Assembly: GCA_002280875.1 (NCBI GenBank)
Contig: NCEV01000003.1
Span: 1 to 64,000 of the forward strand
DNA length: 64,000 nucleotides
Source: Caulobacter sp. 32-67-35
GTDB taxonomy: Bacteria > Pseudomonadota > Alphaproteobacteria > Caulobacterales > Caulobacteraceae
Reading direction: 5' to 3'
This document shows, piece after piece, positions 43,709 through 55,155 of this stretch (the first letter of the stretch is position 1; every line of letters starts with the position of its first letter). The notes beneath the pieces are model-generated. The model saw only the letters and a list, made by a program, of their open reading frames with translations. It searched no databases and was not told the origin of the DNA. The position numbers were made by a program, and so were the translations under genes.

Positions 43709-44983
43709 ATGACCATCCCTGTGGATATCGCAAACACCATCGTCGATCCAAAGGCCTATGCCGACGGCGACCGCATCGACCAGGCGTTTGCGCAGCTGCG
43801 GCGCGAGAGCCCGCTGGAGGTGGCCCAGCCCGACGGCTTTGACCCCTTCTGGGTGGTCACGCGCCATGCCGACATCCTGGAGGTCGAGCGCCAGAACGAG
43901 CTGTTCCATAACGGTGACCGCGCCACGATCGTCACCAATATCGAGGCCGACAAAAAGGTCCGCGAGATGATGGGCGGTTCGCCCCACCTGGTGCGCTCGC
44001 TGGTCCAGATGGATAACCCCGACCACTTTGCCTATCGCCGCGTAACCCAGGGCGCGCTGCTGCCGCAGAACCTGCGAACCCTTGAGACGCGGATTCGCGA
44101 GATCGCCCGCGGCTTCATCGACCGCATGGCCGCCCAGGGCGACCGCTGCGACTTCGCCCGCGAAGTAGCCTTCCTTTATCCGCTACACGTGATCATGGAG
44201 GTTCTGGGCGTGCCCGAGGCCGACGAGCCGCGCATGCTGAAGCTGACCCAGGAACTGTTCGGCAGCGCCGACCCCGATCTGAACCGCGACGGCAAGGTCG
44301 CCACGGACGTCAATGAGGGCATCGACAGCCTGCAGTCGGTGATCATGGACTTCATGATGTACTTCAACGCCATGACCGAGGACCGCCGGGCCAATCCGCG
44401 CGAGGACCTGGCCAGCATCATCGCTAACGGCAAGATCAACGGTGAGCCGATGGGGCATCTGGAGGCGATGAGCTACTACATCATCGCCGCCACGGCCGGC
44501 CATGACACCACCTCCTCGACCACGGCCGGCGCCCTGTGGGCCCTGGCGGAGAACCCCGAGCAGTTCGCCCGCGTGAAGGCTGATCCCAGCCTAATCCCGG
44601 GCCTTGTGGAGGAGTCGATCCGCTGGGTGACGCCGGTCAAGCACTTCATGCGCACCGCCACCGCCGACGCCGAACTGGCCGGCCGCAAGATCGCCAAGGG
44701 CGACTGGCTGATGCTGTCCTATCCTTCAGGCAATCGCGACGAGGCGGTGTTCGACGATCCTTTCAGCTTCCGCATCGACCGCACGCCCAACAAGCACGTG
44801 GCCTTTGGCTATGGCGCCCATGTGTGCCTGGGCCAGCACCTGGCGCGGATGGAGATGCGGGTGCTGTGGGAGGAACTGCTGGCCCGCCTCGATAGCGTCG
44901 AACTGGACGGCCAGCCCACCCGGATGACCGCCAACTTCGTCTGCGGCCCCAAGTCGGTGCCGATCCGCTTCAAGATGAACTGA
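43709..44983 (+). CDS. cytochrome P450
   Basis: 424 residues, soluble bacterial type. The I-helix oxygen-activation motif is AATAGHDTTSSTT (about residue 265), the K-helix ExxR is in VEESIRWVTPVKHFMR, and the heme-thiolate loop is FGYGAHVCLGQHLARME with the axial Cys. It would hydroxylate a hydrophobic compound; the substrate is not evident. A rubredoxin gene starts eight bases after its stop, an unusual partner for a P450, and a divergent TetR regulator lies upstream. No ferredoxin or ferredoxin reductase adjoins. Confidence 0.95.
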   Translation: MTIPVDIANTIVDPKAYADGDRIDQAFAQLRRESPLEVAQPDGFDPFWVVTRHADILEVERQNELFHNGDRATIVTNIEADKKVREMMGGSPHLVRSLVQMDNPDHFAYRRVTQGALLPQNLRTLETRIREIARGFIDRMAAQGDRCDFAREVAFLYPLHVIMEVLGVPEADEPRMLKLTQELFGSADPDLNRDGKVATDVNEGIDSLQSVIMDFMMYFNAMTEDRRANPREDLASIIANGKINGEPMGHLEAMSYYIIAATAGHDTTSSTTAGALWALAENPEQFARVKADPSLIPGLVEESIRWVTPVKHFMRTATADAELAGRKIAKGDWLMLSYPSGNRDEAVFDDPFSFRIDRTPNKHVAFGYGAHVCLGQHLARMEMRVLWEELLARLDSVELDGQPTRMTANFVCGPKSVPIRFKMN

Positions 44984-44990
44984 GGCGGCC

Positions 44991-45167
44991 ATGAGCGCGC
45001 CCTTCAAGGTCTGGCAGTGTCGAACCTGCGGCTACATCTATGACGAGGCCGAAGGCGACCCGGGCGAAGGCCTGGCGCCAGGAACCCGGTGGGCGGACAT
45101 TCCCGCCGCCTGGATCTGCCCCCTGTGCGGGACGCCCAAGTCCGACTTCGACATGATCGAGCTTTGA
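44991..45167 (+). CDS. rubredoxin
   Basis: 58 residues. The two iron-binding knuckles are CRTCGYIYDEAEGDPGEGL and WICPLCGTPKSDF (CxxCG and CPxCG), with the typical GTRWADIP spacing. It carries one electron on an Fe(Cys)4 centre. It is encoded eight bases after the P450 and 50 bases before purQ. Rubredoxins usually serve AlkB-type hydroxylases or oxygen-stress enzymes; here it may donate electrons to the P450 (inference). Confidence 0.96.
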   Translation: MSAPFKVWQCRTCGYIYDEAEGDPGEGLAPGTRWADIPAAWICPLCGTPKSDFDMIEL

Positions 45168-45217
45168 TGGCGCCGAAACGCTGACAGGGGCCGCGAACGA
45201 TGCTACAGGCCCGCGCC

Positions 45218-45880
45218 ATGAAAGCCGCCGTCATCGTCTTCCCGGGGTCCAACTGCGACCGCGATTGCAAGGTCGCCATCGAGCGCTCGGCCGGAGCCCG
45301 CGTCGAGATGGTCTGGCATCAGGAAACGGCCCTGCCGGACGATCTGGATCTGATCGTTCTGCCCGGCGGCTTCTCATACGGCGACTATCTGCGCTGCGGC
45401 GCCATGGCGGCCCAGAGCCCGGTCATGAAGGAAGTCGTCAAGGCCGCCGACGCCGGCATGGCGGTCGTGGGCATCTGCAACGGCTTCCAGGTGCTGTGCG
45501 AGGCGGGGCTGCTGCCCGGCGCCCTGCTGCGCAACGAGAAGCTGAAATATATCTGCAAGCCGGTCGAGCTGGAGATCGTCAACAGCCAGACCCGCTTTAC
45601 CGCCGAATTCGGCGAGCAGCGCGAGGCGGTGATGACCGTCGGCAACGGCGAGGGCAACTTCTTCGCCGACGAGGAGACGCTGGACCGCCTCGAGGGCGAG
45701 GGCCAGGTAGTGTTCCGGTACAAGGACAATCCCAACGGCTCAGCCCGCGACATCGCCGGCATCGTCAACGCCAAGGGCAATGTCCTGGGCCTGATGCCCC
45801 ACCCCGACCGCGCGTTCGATGCCGACCTGGGCTCGGAAGACGGCGCGATCCTGTTCCGCAGCGTGTTCGCCAGCGCCTGA
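45218..45880 (+). CDS. purQ: phosphoribosylformylglycinamidine synthase, glutaminase subunit PurQ
   Basis: 220 residues from the ATG at 45218 ([20 protein letters not shown]). It is a class I glutamine amidotransferase: [18 protein letters not shown], nucleophile Cys87 in [18 protein letters not shown], and catalytic His in MPHPDRAFD. It supplies ammonia to PurL for FGAM synthesis together with PurS. It lies downstream of the P450-rubredoxin genes and may be partly transcribed with them. Confidence 0.96.
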   Translation: MKAAVIVFPGSNCDRDCKVAIERSAGARVEMVWHQETALPDDLDLIVLPGGFSYGDYLRCGAMAAQSPVMKEVVKAADAGMAVVGICNGFQVLCEAGLLPGALLRNEKLKYICKPVELEIVNSQTRFTAEFGEQREAVMTVGNGEGNFFADEETLDRLEGEGQVVFRYKDNPNGSARDIAGIVNAKGNVLGLMPHPDRAFDADLGSEDGAILFRSVFASA

Positions 45881-45883
45881 TTA

Positions 45884-45908
45884 CCCTTCTCTCGCAAAGG
45901 GAGAAGGA
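45884..45908 (+). terminator. hairpin after purQ
   Basis: CCCTTCTCTCGCAAAGGGAGAAGG forms a stem of CCTTCTC with GAGAAGG. It resembles one arm of the palindromic repeats at 42584 and 63528 and may be a relic of such an element acting as transcript end. No T-run follows. Confidence 0.45.
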
Positions 45909-45979
45909 CGGGTTCAGCCGTTATACTATAGCACCCTGCCCGATCCGCTCCTAAGGTGTCGCCTCTTCAGGAGCGCACC

Positions 45980-47917
45980 ATGAGTCTCGTCACCCCCTTT
46001 CGCGCGGGCCTGCTGGCCGCCGTCGCGACCTTCGCCCTCGCTGCCGGATCGCTGGCCCAGACGCCCGCCCTGACCCCGGACATCGACGGCAAGTACGTCG
46101 CCGCCAAGGTCGGCTTCGACTACGAAAAGCGCGTGGTCATGATCCCGATGCGCGACGGGACCAAGCTCTACACCGTCATCGTGATCCCCAAGGGCGGCAA
46201 AAGCCTGCCGATCATGATGACCCGCACGCCCTACAACGCCGCCAGGCGGGCCACGCGCAACGAAAGCCCGCGCATGATCTCGACCCTGCCCCAGGGCGAC
46301 GAGCCGTTCGTGGCCGACGGCGGCTATATCCGCGTCTTCCAGGACGTACGCGGCAAGTATGGCTCCGAAGGCGACTACGTCATGACCCGGCCGCTGAAGG
46401 GGCCACTGAATTCCTCCGAGGTCGACCACTCCACCGACGCCTACGACACCATCGACTGGCTGGTGAAGAACGTGCCCGAGACCAACGGCAAGGTTGGCAT
46501 GCTGGGCAGCTCCTATGAGGGCTTCACGGTGGTGATGGCCCTGGTCAATCCGCACCCGGCCCTGAAGGTCGCCGCGCCGATGAGCCCGATGATCGACGGT
46601 TGGATGGGCGACGACTGGTTCCACCACGGTGCGTTTCGCCAGGTGAACTTCGACTTCTTCGCCAGTCAGACCACCGCGCGCGGTTCGGCCGACGATGTGA
46701 TCCGCCCCGGCTATGACGACTATGAAAATTTCCGCCGCGCCGGCTCGGCCGGGGACTACGCCAAGCTGAATGGCCTGGACGGCCTGCCTTGGTGGAAGAA
46801 GCTGCTCGAGAACACCGCCTATACGCCTTTCTGGAGCGAGCAGGCTCTCGACAAGACGATGGCCAAGACTCCGTTGAACGTGCCGGTCATGTGGATCCAG
46901 GGCCTGTGGGACCAGGAAGACATGTGGGGCGGCGTACACGCCTATGCCGCCACCGAGCCCAAGGACATCGCCAACGACAAGAGCTATCTGGTGCTGGGGC
47001 CCTGGCGGCACAGCCAGGTCAATTACGAGGGCTACAACCTCGGGCCGTTCAAGTGGGACGGCGACACCGCCCTGCAGTTCCGCCGCGACGTGCTCAAGCC
47101 CTTCTTCGACCAGCACCTGAAGGACGGGGCGCCCAAGGCCGACACCCCGCCGGTGCTGATCTACAATACCGGCGAGAACCACTGGGACCGGTTCAAGAGC
47201 TGGCCCTTGGCCTGCGAGAGCAACTGCCAGTCCAGGTCCAAGCCCCTCTACCTGGCGGCGGGCGGCGGCCTGTCCTTTACCACCCCGGCGGCGGCCAAGG
47301 GTGCGGCGGCCTATGACGAGTATGTCTCCGATCCGGCCAAGCCGGTTCCGTATCTGCCGCGTCCGGTGCGCTTCGCCGACGGCGACCGGTGGAAGCAGTG
47401 GCTGGTCACCGACCAGCGCGCCTTCGCTGATCGCACCGACGTCCTGACCTATCAGACTGAACCGCTGGACAGGCCGGTGACCATCGCCGGCGTGCCGAAG
47501 GTCAATCTGATGGCCTCCACAAGCGGGACCGACAGCGACTGGGTCGTGAAGCTGATCGACGTCTATCCCGACGAGGTTCCCAGCCAACCCGAACTGGGCG
47601 GCTACCAGCTGGCGGTGGGCATGGACATCTTCCGCGGGCGCTATCGTGAGAGTTTCAGCGAGCCCAAGGCGATCAAGCCTAACACGCCGCTGAAGTACCA
47701 GTTCATCCTGCCGACCGCCAACCACACCTTCCTGCCGGGTCACCGGATCATGGTGCAGATCCAGTCCAGCTGGTTCCCGCTCTATGACCGCAACCCGCAG
47801 ACCTTCGCGCCCAATATCCTGCTCGCCAAGCCGACCGACTATGTGAAGGCCACCCAACGCGTGTTCCACGCGGGCGATATGGCCAGCTTCATCGATCTGC
47901 CGGTCGTCGAGAACTAG
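45980..47917 (+). CDS. CocE/NonD family hydrolase (X-Pro dipeptidyl-peptidase-like), exported
   Basis: 645 residues from the ATG at 45980, which has a GGAG site and gives a signal peptide (MSLVTPFRAGLLAAVATFALAAGSLA). The hydrolase domain shows MRDGTKLYTVIVIPKG, VFQDVRGKYGSEG, nucleophile motif GMLGSSYEGFTVVM, acid in QGLWDQEDMWGG and catalytic His in LGPWRHSQVNYEG. The C-terminal jelly-roll (about 490-640) has PVTIAGVPKVNLMAST and HRIMVQIQSSWFP. The family includes cocaine esterase, cephalosporin acid acylases and peptidases; the substrate is unknown. It is exported and probably periplasmic. Confidence 0.92.
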   Translation: MSLVTPFRAGLLAAVATFALAAGSLAQTPALTPDIDGKYVAAKVGFDYEKRVVMIPMRDGTKLYTVIVIPKGGKSLPIMMTRTPYNAARRATRNESPRMISTLPQGDEPFVADGGYIRVFQDVRGKYGSEGDYVMTRPLKGPLNSSEVDHSTDAYDTIDWLVKNVPETNGKVGMLGSSYEGFTVVMALVNPHPALKVAAPMSPMIDGWMGDDWFHHGAFRQVNFDFFASQTTARGSADDVIRPGYDDYENFRRAGSAGDYAKLNGLDGLPWWKKLLENTAYTPFWSEQALDKTMAKTPLNVPVMWIQGLWDQEDMWGGVHAYAATEPKDIANDKSYLVLGPWRHSQVNYEGYNLGPFKWDGDTALQFRRDVLKPFFDQHLKDGAPKADTPPVLIYNTGENHWDRFKSWPLACESNCQSRSKPLYLAAGGGLSFTTPAAAKGAAAYDEYVSDPAKPVPYLPRPVRFADGDRWKQWLVTDQRAFADRTDVLTYQTEPLDRPVTIAGVPKVNLMASTSGTDSDWVVKLIDVYPDEVPSQPELGGYQLAVGMDIFRGRYRESFSEPKAIKPNTPLKYQFILPTANHTFLPGHRIMVQIQSSWFPLYDRNPQTFAPNILLAKPTDYVKATQRVFHAGDMASFIDLPVVEN

Positions 47918-47980
47918 CGACCCAGGAAAAGGGCCGGCGAATGATCGCCGGCCCTCCACCTACGGAAGCTACAGATTGCG

Positions 47981-48175
47981 TCAGCGGTCCGTCCGCTGGG
48001 CGTCGTCGCGCCCGACCTGATCGGTTCGGCCAGCGCCTTGACCCTTGCCGCCCTGACCGCCGGGATTGCGACCTTGCTCGTCTTGTCTCGGCTGACCCTG
48101 TTGCTGTTGCTGCTCGGGGGTCTGTCGCGACGGATCGTTCTGCTGTTGCTGGGGATGGCGATTGTTGTCGGTCAT
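47981..48175 (-). CDS. 64-residue Gln/Gly/Arg-rich disordered protein
   Basis: Starts MTDNNRHPQQQQNDPSRQ and continues with a QQQQQ run, then GRNPGGQGGKGQGAGRTDQVGRDD. It is very hydrophilic, with no hydrophobic core. A strong AAAGGAG ribosome site lies about 10 bases before the ATG, which supports expression. Similar Q/G-rich short proteins are common in alphaproteobacteria without known function. The gene sits alone between a hydrolase and a cyclophilin gene. Confidence 0.65.
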   Translation of the reverse strand: MTDNNRHPQQQQNDPSRQTPEQQQQQGQPRQDEQGRNPGGQGGKGQGAGRTDQVGRDDAQRTDR

Positions 48176-48261
48176 CGGCTTTTACTCCTTTGCACAGCGC
48201 GCTTGCGGCGCACGCAGACAAAACGGCCGCCCCGCCCTCGCGTTCCTACGGCTCCGCTGCC

Positions 48262-48876
48262 TTAGTTGCGGCTTAGCTTCTGAATCATCACAGGTTTCTC
48301 GATCATCTGCCCCTTCAGGTAAGGGTCGCTGGCGCTGCTGACGGCTGGCGCCTTGTGGATCTTTCGCACCACATCCATCCCCTCGACCACACGACCAAAA
48401 GCCGCGAAGCCCTGGCCGTCGGGGTTGCGCGCGCCGCCGAAATCCAGGGCCGGATTGTCGCCGATGCAGATGAAGAACTCGGCCCCCGCCGTACCGGGGG
48501 CGTCGCGGGCCATCGAGATCACGCCGTCAGCATGTCGCAGGCCCGTGACCCTGGTCGTCTCGTGAGCGATGGCCGGCAGCGGGCCCTCGTCGCGGTTCAG
48601 GCCGCCCTGGATGACGCTGATGGTGGCCGGGTTATTGTCGTTCCAGGGCCCCACGGTTCGATAAAAGCTGCCGCCATCCAGCAGATGCCGATCGGCATGG
48701 GCCAGAAAGTTGGCGACCGAGATCGGGGCCTTGGCCGGATAGAGCTCGATCACGATCGGCCCAAGCGCCGTGCGCATCGTCACGCGAACGGGAGCCGGGG
48801 CGGCCGCAACAAGCGGCAGGGTCAGCAGGCCCGCGACGAGCCGCCGGCGGTCGAAACGTCTGATCACATTGCGCAT
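48262..48876 (-). CDS. exported cyclophilin-type peptidyl-prolyl isomerase
   Basis: 204 residues. N-terminal RRFDRRRLVAGLLTLPLVAAAPA is a signal peptide with some twin-arginine character. The cyclophilin domain has TALGPIVIELYPAKAPISVANFLAH, GGSFYRTV, VIQGG, DGVISMARDAPGTAGAEFFICIGDNPALDF and GFAAFGRVVEGMDVV. It catalyses proline cis-trans isomerisation for periplasmic protein folding. Single gene, separated by about 250 bases from the next divergent gene. Confidence 0.93.
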   Translation of the reverse strand: MRNVIRRFDRRRLVAGLLTLPLVAAAPAPVRVTMRTALGPIVIELYPAKAPISVANFLAHADRHLLDGGSFYRTVGPWNDNNPATISVIQGGLNRDEGPLPAIAHETTRVTGLRHADGVISMARDAPGTAGAEFFICIGDNPALDFGGARNPDGQGFAAFGRVVEGMDVVRKIHKAPAVSSASDPYLKGQMIEKPVMIQKLSRN

Positions 48877-49067
48877 GGCGGTGAACCTCTGTCGGGGTCA
48901 TGGGATTTCTTAGCATGATCATGTTCGCAGTCCGCCACCACGTCCTTTCAAGCGTGGCAGTCGCCTGATGGGGTCTGCGCTCAAGGTCAAGCTCGCGCTG
49001 AAGGTGAGAACGCTGGAAAGCCGCGCCCCCTGCGTCGCTAATGACACTGCAGAAGAAGCGACGACCC

Positions 49068-49088
49068 AGGCCCGCGCAGCGCGGGCCT
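49068..49088. repeat. GC-rich palindrome between the cyclophilin gene and a small membrane protein gene
   Basis: AGGCCCGCGC-A-GCGCGGGCCT is a perfect 10-base inverted repeat around one base. It lies 36 bases before the start of the next gene. It may be a hairpin or a regulator site; no T-run follows. The rest of the 247-base divergent gap shows no clear feature. Confidence 0.45.
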
Positions 49089-49123
49089 AGCCGGTGCGTC
49101 GACGAGCGCGATGGGACGAACCA

Positions 49124-49390
49124 ATGAGCACGCCTGAACCCACCAGCGGCGTACCCGTCTGGGCCCGCAAACGCCGCAAGCCTGGCAATCCGCTGGTTGG
49201 TCTGGTCGTGGTCCCGCTGTTCCTGCTGGGCGCCCTGACGGCCGGGCTGGCGGTTTACGAGAAGTCGTTCACCGGGGCTGGAGCCCGGATGGACGGCTGG
49301 GTCGGCCTTGCGTGGGGCCAGGCCCAGGCCGCCATGAGCGACCTTTCGGGCAAGCCGATGAAGGCCAAGGCCGAAAAACCCGCCCCCTGA
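49124..49390 (+). CDS. small single-pass membrane protein
   Basis: 88 residues from the ATG at 49124. The order is a short polar start, a basic patch ([10 protein letters not shown]), a membrane helix ([23 protein letters not shown], about 24-46), then a 40-residue tail ending in [12 protein letters not shown]. No family is recognised. The basic patch suggests the N-terminus is inside. It lies 70 bases upstream of purL and may share its transcript. Confidence 0.7.
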   Translation: MSTPEPTSGVPVWARKRRKPGNPLVGLVVVPLFLLGALTAGLAVYEKSFTGAGARMDGWVGLAWGQAQAAMSDLSGKPMKAKAEKPAP

Positions 49391-49460
49391 TCACACGGAG
49401 CGGCCTGAGGCTGCTCTGTCCGGTGGCGGAATCTGCGAGGCCGCGCTAGAAGGCGCCCTC

Positions 49461-51683
<2,223 letters not shown>

Positions 51684-51787
51684 AGCGGCGATCGCCGAAA
51701 GTACATGCGGTTTCGGCGGCAATCGCGCTCTAAGTGTATGACTTGGAGCCGCCTCGACGCGGCCACCTTTGAGCGGGACACTCCATC

Positions 51788-52591
51788 ATGCAAACAAGAT
51801 TGACCCGCCCCCTGGTGCTTGCCGCCCTCACCCTGGCGCTGGGCGCCTGCGCGACGGCGGCGCCCGAGCGCTCCGGCTTTCTGAGCGGCTATGAAGGCCT
51901 GGCGGCGCGTGACAACGGCGGCCGCGCCCGCATCCGCGAGTTTCGGGATGAGGCCGCGCTCAACAGCGTGCGCCGCGTCGCCCTGACGCCAGCGGTGCTG
52001 TCCGAAGGCGCCGACAGCCGCTCGCCCCTGACCCCGGATGAGCGGCGGGCCGTTCTGCGCGAAGTGGATGCGCAGCTGTGTTTCGAGCTCTCCGAGCGGT
52101 TCGAGATTGTCGGCGCCGAACAGGCCGACGCGGACGTCCGCGCGGCCATCACCTGGTTTGAGCCCACCGGCCGGATTGCTTCCGCCGCTTCGGCGGCGTC
52201 GGGGTTCTTCATCCCCGGCCCCATTGGCCTGCGCGCGCCCGGCACCCTGGGCGGACTGGGCGTCGAGGCGGAGATGCGAAAGACCAGCGATCAGCGCCAG
52301 ATCGCGGCGATTGCGTGGGCGCGTCGCGCGATGGCGGTGGGTACGGACAATCCATCCCTGTCGCGACTGGGCGACGCCCTGCAGTTTGCCGAACCCTTCG
52401 CCGACACGGCCGCGGCGGTCATGACCCCCAAGGGCCTGAAGTCCCGCGATATCGACGCCAAGACAGACCCGTGCAAGGCGTACGGCAATCGCTTTCAGCC
52501 GGGCGGCATGGTGGCCCGGATGATCACCAACCTCTACATTCCGGACTCCCGGGGCGAGGCGGCCGCAAAGCCCGCGTCTCCCGAGAAGTAG
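51788..52591 (+). CDS. DUF3313-like outer-membrane lipoprotein
   Basis: 267 residues. The signal peptide ends in the lipobox LGACATAA (Cys near residue 20), giving a lipoprotein. The mature start ERSGFLSGYEGLAA resembles DUF3313 lipoproteins; later blocks include LCFELSERFEIVGAEQADADVRAAITWFEPTG and a Gly/Ala-rich loop FFIPGPIGLRAPGTLGGLG. The tail is Lys/Pro/Ala-rich. Function unknown; probably an envelope component. Followed by a strong bidirectional terminator. Confidence 0.82.
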   Translation: MQTRLTRPLVLAALTLALGACATAAPERSGFLSGYEGLAARDNGGRARIREFRDEAALNSVRRVALTPAVLSEGADSRSPLTPDERRAVLREVDAQLCFELSERFEIVGAEQADADVRAAITWFEPTGRIASAASAASGFFIPGPIGLRAPGTLGGLGVEAEMRKTSDQRQIAAIAWARRAMAVGTDNPSLSRLGDALQFAEPFADTAAAVMTPKGLKSRDIDAKTDPCKAYGNRFQPGGMVARMITNLYIPDSRGEAAAKPASPEK

Positions 52592-52594
52592 CGG

Positions 52595-52623
52595 TCCCGG
52601 GCCGCCATCAAGGCGGCCCGGGA
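52595..52623. terminator. bidirectional terminator between convergent genes
   Basis: TCCCGGGCCGCC (52595-52606) and GGCGGCCCGGGA (52612-52623) pair perfectly over 12 bases around ATCAA. It lies between the lipoprotein stop (52591) and the fasciclin stop (52634). T-runs are absent on both sides. Confidence 0.7.
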
Positions 52624-52633
52624 GCCGGGACGT

Positions 52634-53212
52634 TTAGGGCATCAAGACGGTGTCGACGACGTGGATCACGCCGTTGGACTGCAGCACGTCAGCGATGGTG
52701 ATGTGCGACATGCCGCCCTTGGCGTCCGTGATCGTCCAACCATGAGCGCCATTGGCCACGGTGATGGGCTGGCCCTGAACGGTGGTCAGAACAGCCTTGC
52801 CGCCGCCGGCCTTGGCCCGGGCTTCGATGTCAGCCGCCGTCAGGCGTCCGGCCACCACGTGATAGGTCAGGATGGTGGTGAGGGTCGCCTTGTTCTCGGG
52901 CTTGACCAGGGTGTCCACCGTGCCGGCCGGGAGCTTGCCGAAGGCGGCGTTGGTCGGCGCGAACACCGTGAAGGGACCGGGGCTGGAGAGGGTCTCAACT
53001 AGGCTGGCAGCCTTGACTGCGGCGACCAGAGTCGTGTGATCCTTGGAGTTGACGGCGTTTTCAACAATGTTCTTGGTCGGATACATCGCCGCACCGCCGA
53101 CCATGACAGTCTTTCCATGCCCCATGGCATGATGTTCCATCTTGGCGAGAGCCGTACCGGCGCACGAAATCGAAAGCACGCCAGCGATGGCGAGCATCAT
53201 GGACTTGTTCAT
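52634..53212 (-). CDS. secreted fasciclin-domain protein
   Basis: 192 residues. It has a signal peptide (MNKSMMLAIAGVLSISCAGTALA). The FAS1 domain contains LSSPGPFTVFAPTNAAFGKLPAGTVDTL, LTTILTYHVVAG and a final ADVLQSNGVIHVVDTVLMP, the conserved H1, YH and H2 boxes. Such proteins act in adhesion or surface interaction. A single gene with an AT-moderate promoter region between it and the histidine kinase stop. Confidence 0.93.
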   Translation of the reverse strand: MNKSMMLAIAGVLSISCAGTALAKMEHHAMGHGKTVMVGGAAMYPTKNIVENAVNSKDHTTLVAAVKAASLVETLSSPGPFTVFAPTNAAFGKLPAGTVDTLVKPENKATLTTILTYHVVAGRLTAADIEARAKAGGGKAVLTTVQGQPITVANGAHGWTITDAKGGMSHITIADVLQSNGVIHVVDTVLMP

Positions 53213-53313
53213 TGGGTCGTCTCCGGAATTGTAGCTGTCCGTTGCTGGGACGATGCAGTTACGGGAGCGATCCTGAACCGGATGCGCGGGGATCCGAAAA
53301 TTGGCGCGACTTT

Positions 53314-55155
53314 CTAGCCGGTCGCGGCTTCCACGTGGCTGCGACCCGACCAGCGGGCGACCGCCTCGAGCAGCTTGGTGGGGTTGATGGGCTTGCCCAG
53401 GTGATCATCCATGCCCGCCGCCAGACAGTTGGCGACCTGCTCGGGCAGGACATTGGCGGTCATGGCGACGATTGGCGTGCGTGAGCCTGCGCCCTCGGTC
53501 ATGGCCCGAATGCGCCGCGTGGCCGTCAGGCCGTCCATACCCGGCATCTGGATGTCCATCAGAACCAGGTCATACTGCCCCTGGCGCACGGCTTCGACGC
53601 CCGCCACGCCGTCATTGGCGGTGTCGACGCCGATGCCGAACGGCTCGAGCAGGGTGCGAACCAGTTCGCGATTGACGGCGTTGTCCTCGACCAACAGCAG
53701 ACGTACGGCCTGATCGGGATCGGGGAGCGTCGGCTCTTCCAATAACGTCTCGGGCGCCAGCTCGCACAAGGGCGCCCGGATTTCGAACCAGAAGCGCGAG
53801 CCCTCACCCTCGCGGCTGTCGACACCGATCTCGCCGTCCATCTGCTCGATGATGCGGCGCGAGATGGCCAGCCCGAGGCCCGTGCCGCCAAACCGGCGAG
53901 ACACGGCTGCGTCGGCCTGCGAAAACCGGTCGAAGACGCCATCCAGCTGGTGTTCGGCTATGCCGATACCGGTGTCGGTGACCTCCACCCGAAGAAGGCC
54001 CTGATCGCCGTCCAGGACCTGCCTGACATTGACCGTCACGCCGCCCGAATTGGTGAACTTCACGGCGTTGGACAGGAAATTCAGCAGCACCTGGGTCAGT
54101 CTTGGTCCATCGGCCTGCATGACCCGAAGATCGTCTGGCGCGGACACCTGCAGAACCAGTCCCTTGGCCCTGGCCTGCCCGTCGATCAGCCCGGCGCAAG
54201 AGGCGACCATGACCCGCGGATCGAAGGGTTGCGGATCCAGCTCGACGCCGCCGGCCTCCAGCCGCGAGAAGTCGAGCACGTCATTGACGACAGTGAGCAG
54301 GGTGTTGCTGGCGTCCTGGATCAGGCCCACATGCCGCGCATCGCGCTCTGACAGGGTGCTGGAGCCGCGCAAGACGCCAGCAAAGCCGATGATGGCGTTC
54401 AGGGGCGTCCGCAGCTCGTGGGTCATGTTGGCCAGAAAATCGGACTTGGCCGCTGCGGCGGTCTGGGCCGCCTCCAGGGCGTTGGTCAGTTCGATTTCGA
54501 GCTTCTTGCGCTCGGTGGTTACCCGCGAGGTGACGAGCAGTTCGCCCTCCTCGCCGGCCAGGCGCGAATAGGTGCTCTCGATCCAGATAACCGAGCCATC
54601 CTTGTGCACGCTCTCATACTCGAACACGCGCGGCTCACCGCCCGGAACGAGATCGCGCACCAGGGCGACGATCCGTTCAAAGTTCTCCGGGCTGACGTTC
54701 GCATTCGCCGGCCGCTGCATGTATTCTTCTGTCGTGAAGCCCGTCAGCTTCTCGATCGATGGCGACATGTAGAGCCGCTTTCCCGAGCGGGAAAACAGAT
54801 TGATGCTGTCGGTCAGATTGTCGGCCAGCAGCCGATACAGACGATCGCTTTCGCGCAATCGCACCAGCGCATCCTCGGCCTCGGCCCGGCGGCGCTCGAC
54901 TTCCTCGATGGCCAACTGCTTGGCCTGCAGGGTGCCGGACAGCTCAGCCTGCAACTTCAGCAGGCCATGCTTCTGGCTATTGAGGGAGTAGGCCAGCGGA
55001 CCGGCGATGATGGTGGAGATCACCAAGGTGGCCCAGGGGGAATAGGCCGCCGGATGTTTCATGATCAGGATGTTGACGATATAGTCCATCGCCATGGCGA
55101 CGCAGACGACCAGCGCGGTGACCTTGGCCGTTCTGATGATCGTGTCGCGCAGCAT
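53314..55155 (-). CDS. membrane hybrid sensor histidine kinase with receiver domain
   Basis: 613 residues from the ATG at 55155; upstream frame would run into the M28 gene. Domain order: two membrane helices (TAKVTALVVCVAMAMDYIVNILIM and WATLVISTIIAGPLAYSL) within the first 60 residues, a coiled coil, a PAS domain (LLADNLTDSINLFSRSGKRLYMSPSIEKLTGF), HisKA with phospho-His in FLANMTHELRTPLNAIIGF, HATPase_c (NFLSNAVKFTNSGG, DTGIGIAEHQ, GGTGLGLAIS) and a C-terminal receiver with phospho-Asp in LVLMDIQMPGMDG. No output regulator or phosphotransfer gene adjoins. The signal is unknown. Confidence 0.94.
   Translation of the reverse strand: MLRDTIIRTAKVTALVVCVAMAMDYIVNILIMKHPAAYSPWATLVISTIIAGPLAYSLNSQKHGLLKLQAELSGTLQAKQLAIEEVERRRAEAEDALVRLRESDRLYRLLADNLTDSINLFSRSGKRLYMSPSIEKLTGFTTEEYMQRPANANVSPENFERIVALVRDLVPGGEPRVFEYESVHKDGSVIWIESTYSRLAGEEGELLVTSRVTTERKKLEIELTNALEAAQTAAAAKSDFLANMTHELRTPLNAIIGFAGVLRGSSTLSERDARHVGLIQDASNTLLTVVNDVLDFSRLEAGGVELDPQPFDPRVMVASCAGLIDGQARAKGLVLQVSAPDDLRVMQADGPRLTQVLLNFLSNAVKFTNSGGVTVNVRQVLDGDQGLLRVEVTDTGIGIAEHQLDGVFDRFSQADAAVSRRFGGTGLGLAISRRIIEQMDGEIGVDSREGEGSRFWFEIRAPLCELAPETLLEEPTLPDPDQAVRLLLVEDNAVNRELVRTLLEPFGIGVDTANDGVAGVEAVRQGQYDLVLMDIQMPGMDGLTATRRIRAMTEGAGSRTPIVAMTANVLPEQVANCLAAGMDDHLGKPINPTKLLEAVARWSGRSHVEAATG

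Noticed and set aside
45926..47959. 677-residue open frame antisense to the CocE-type hydrolase
   Set aside because: Low-complexity composition, no motif and complete overlap with a well-conserved gene on the other strand.
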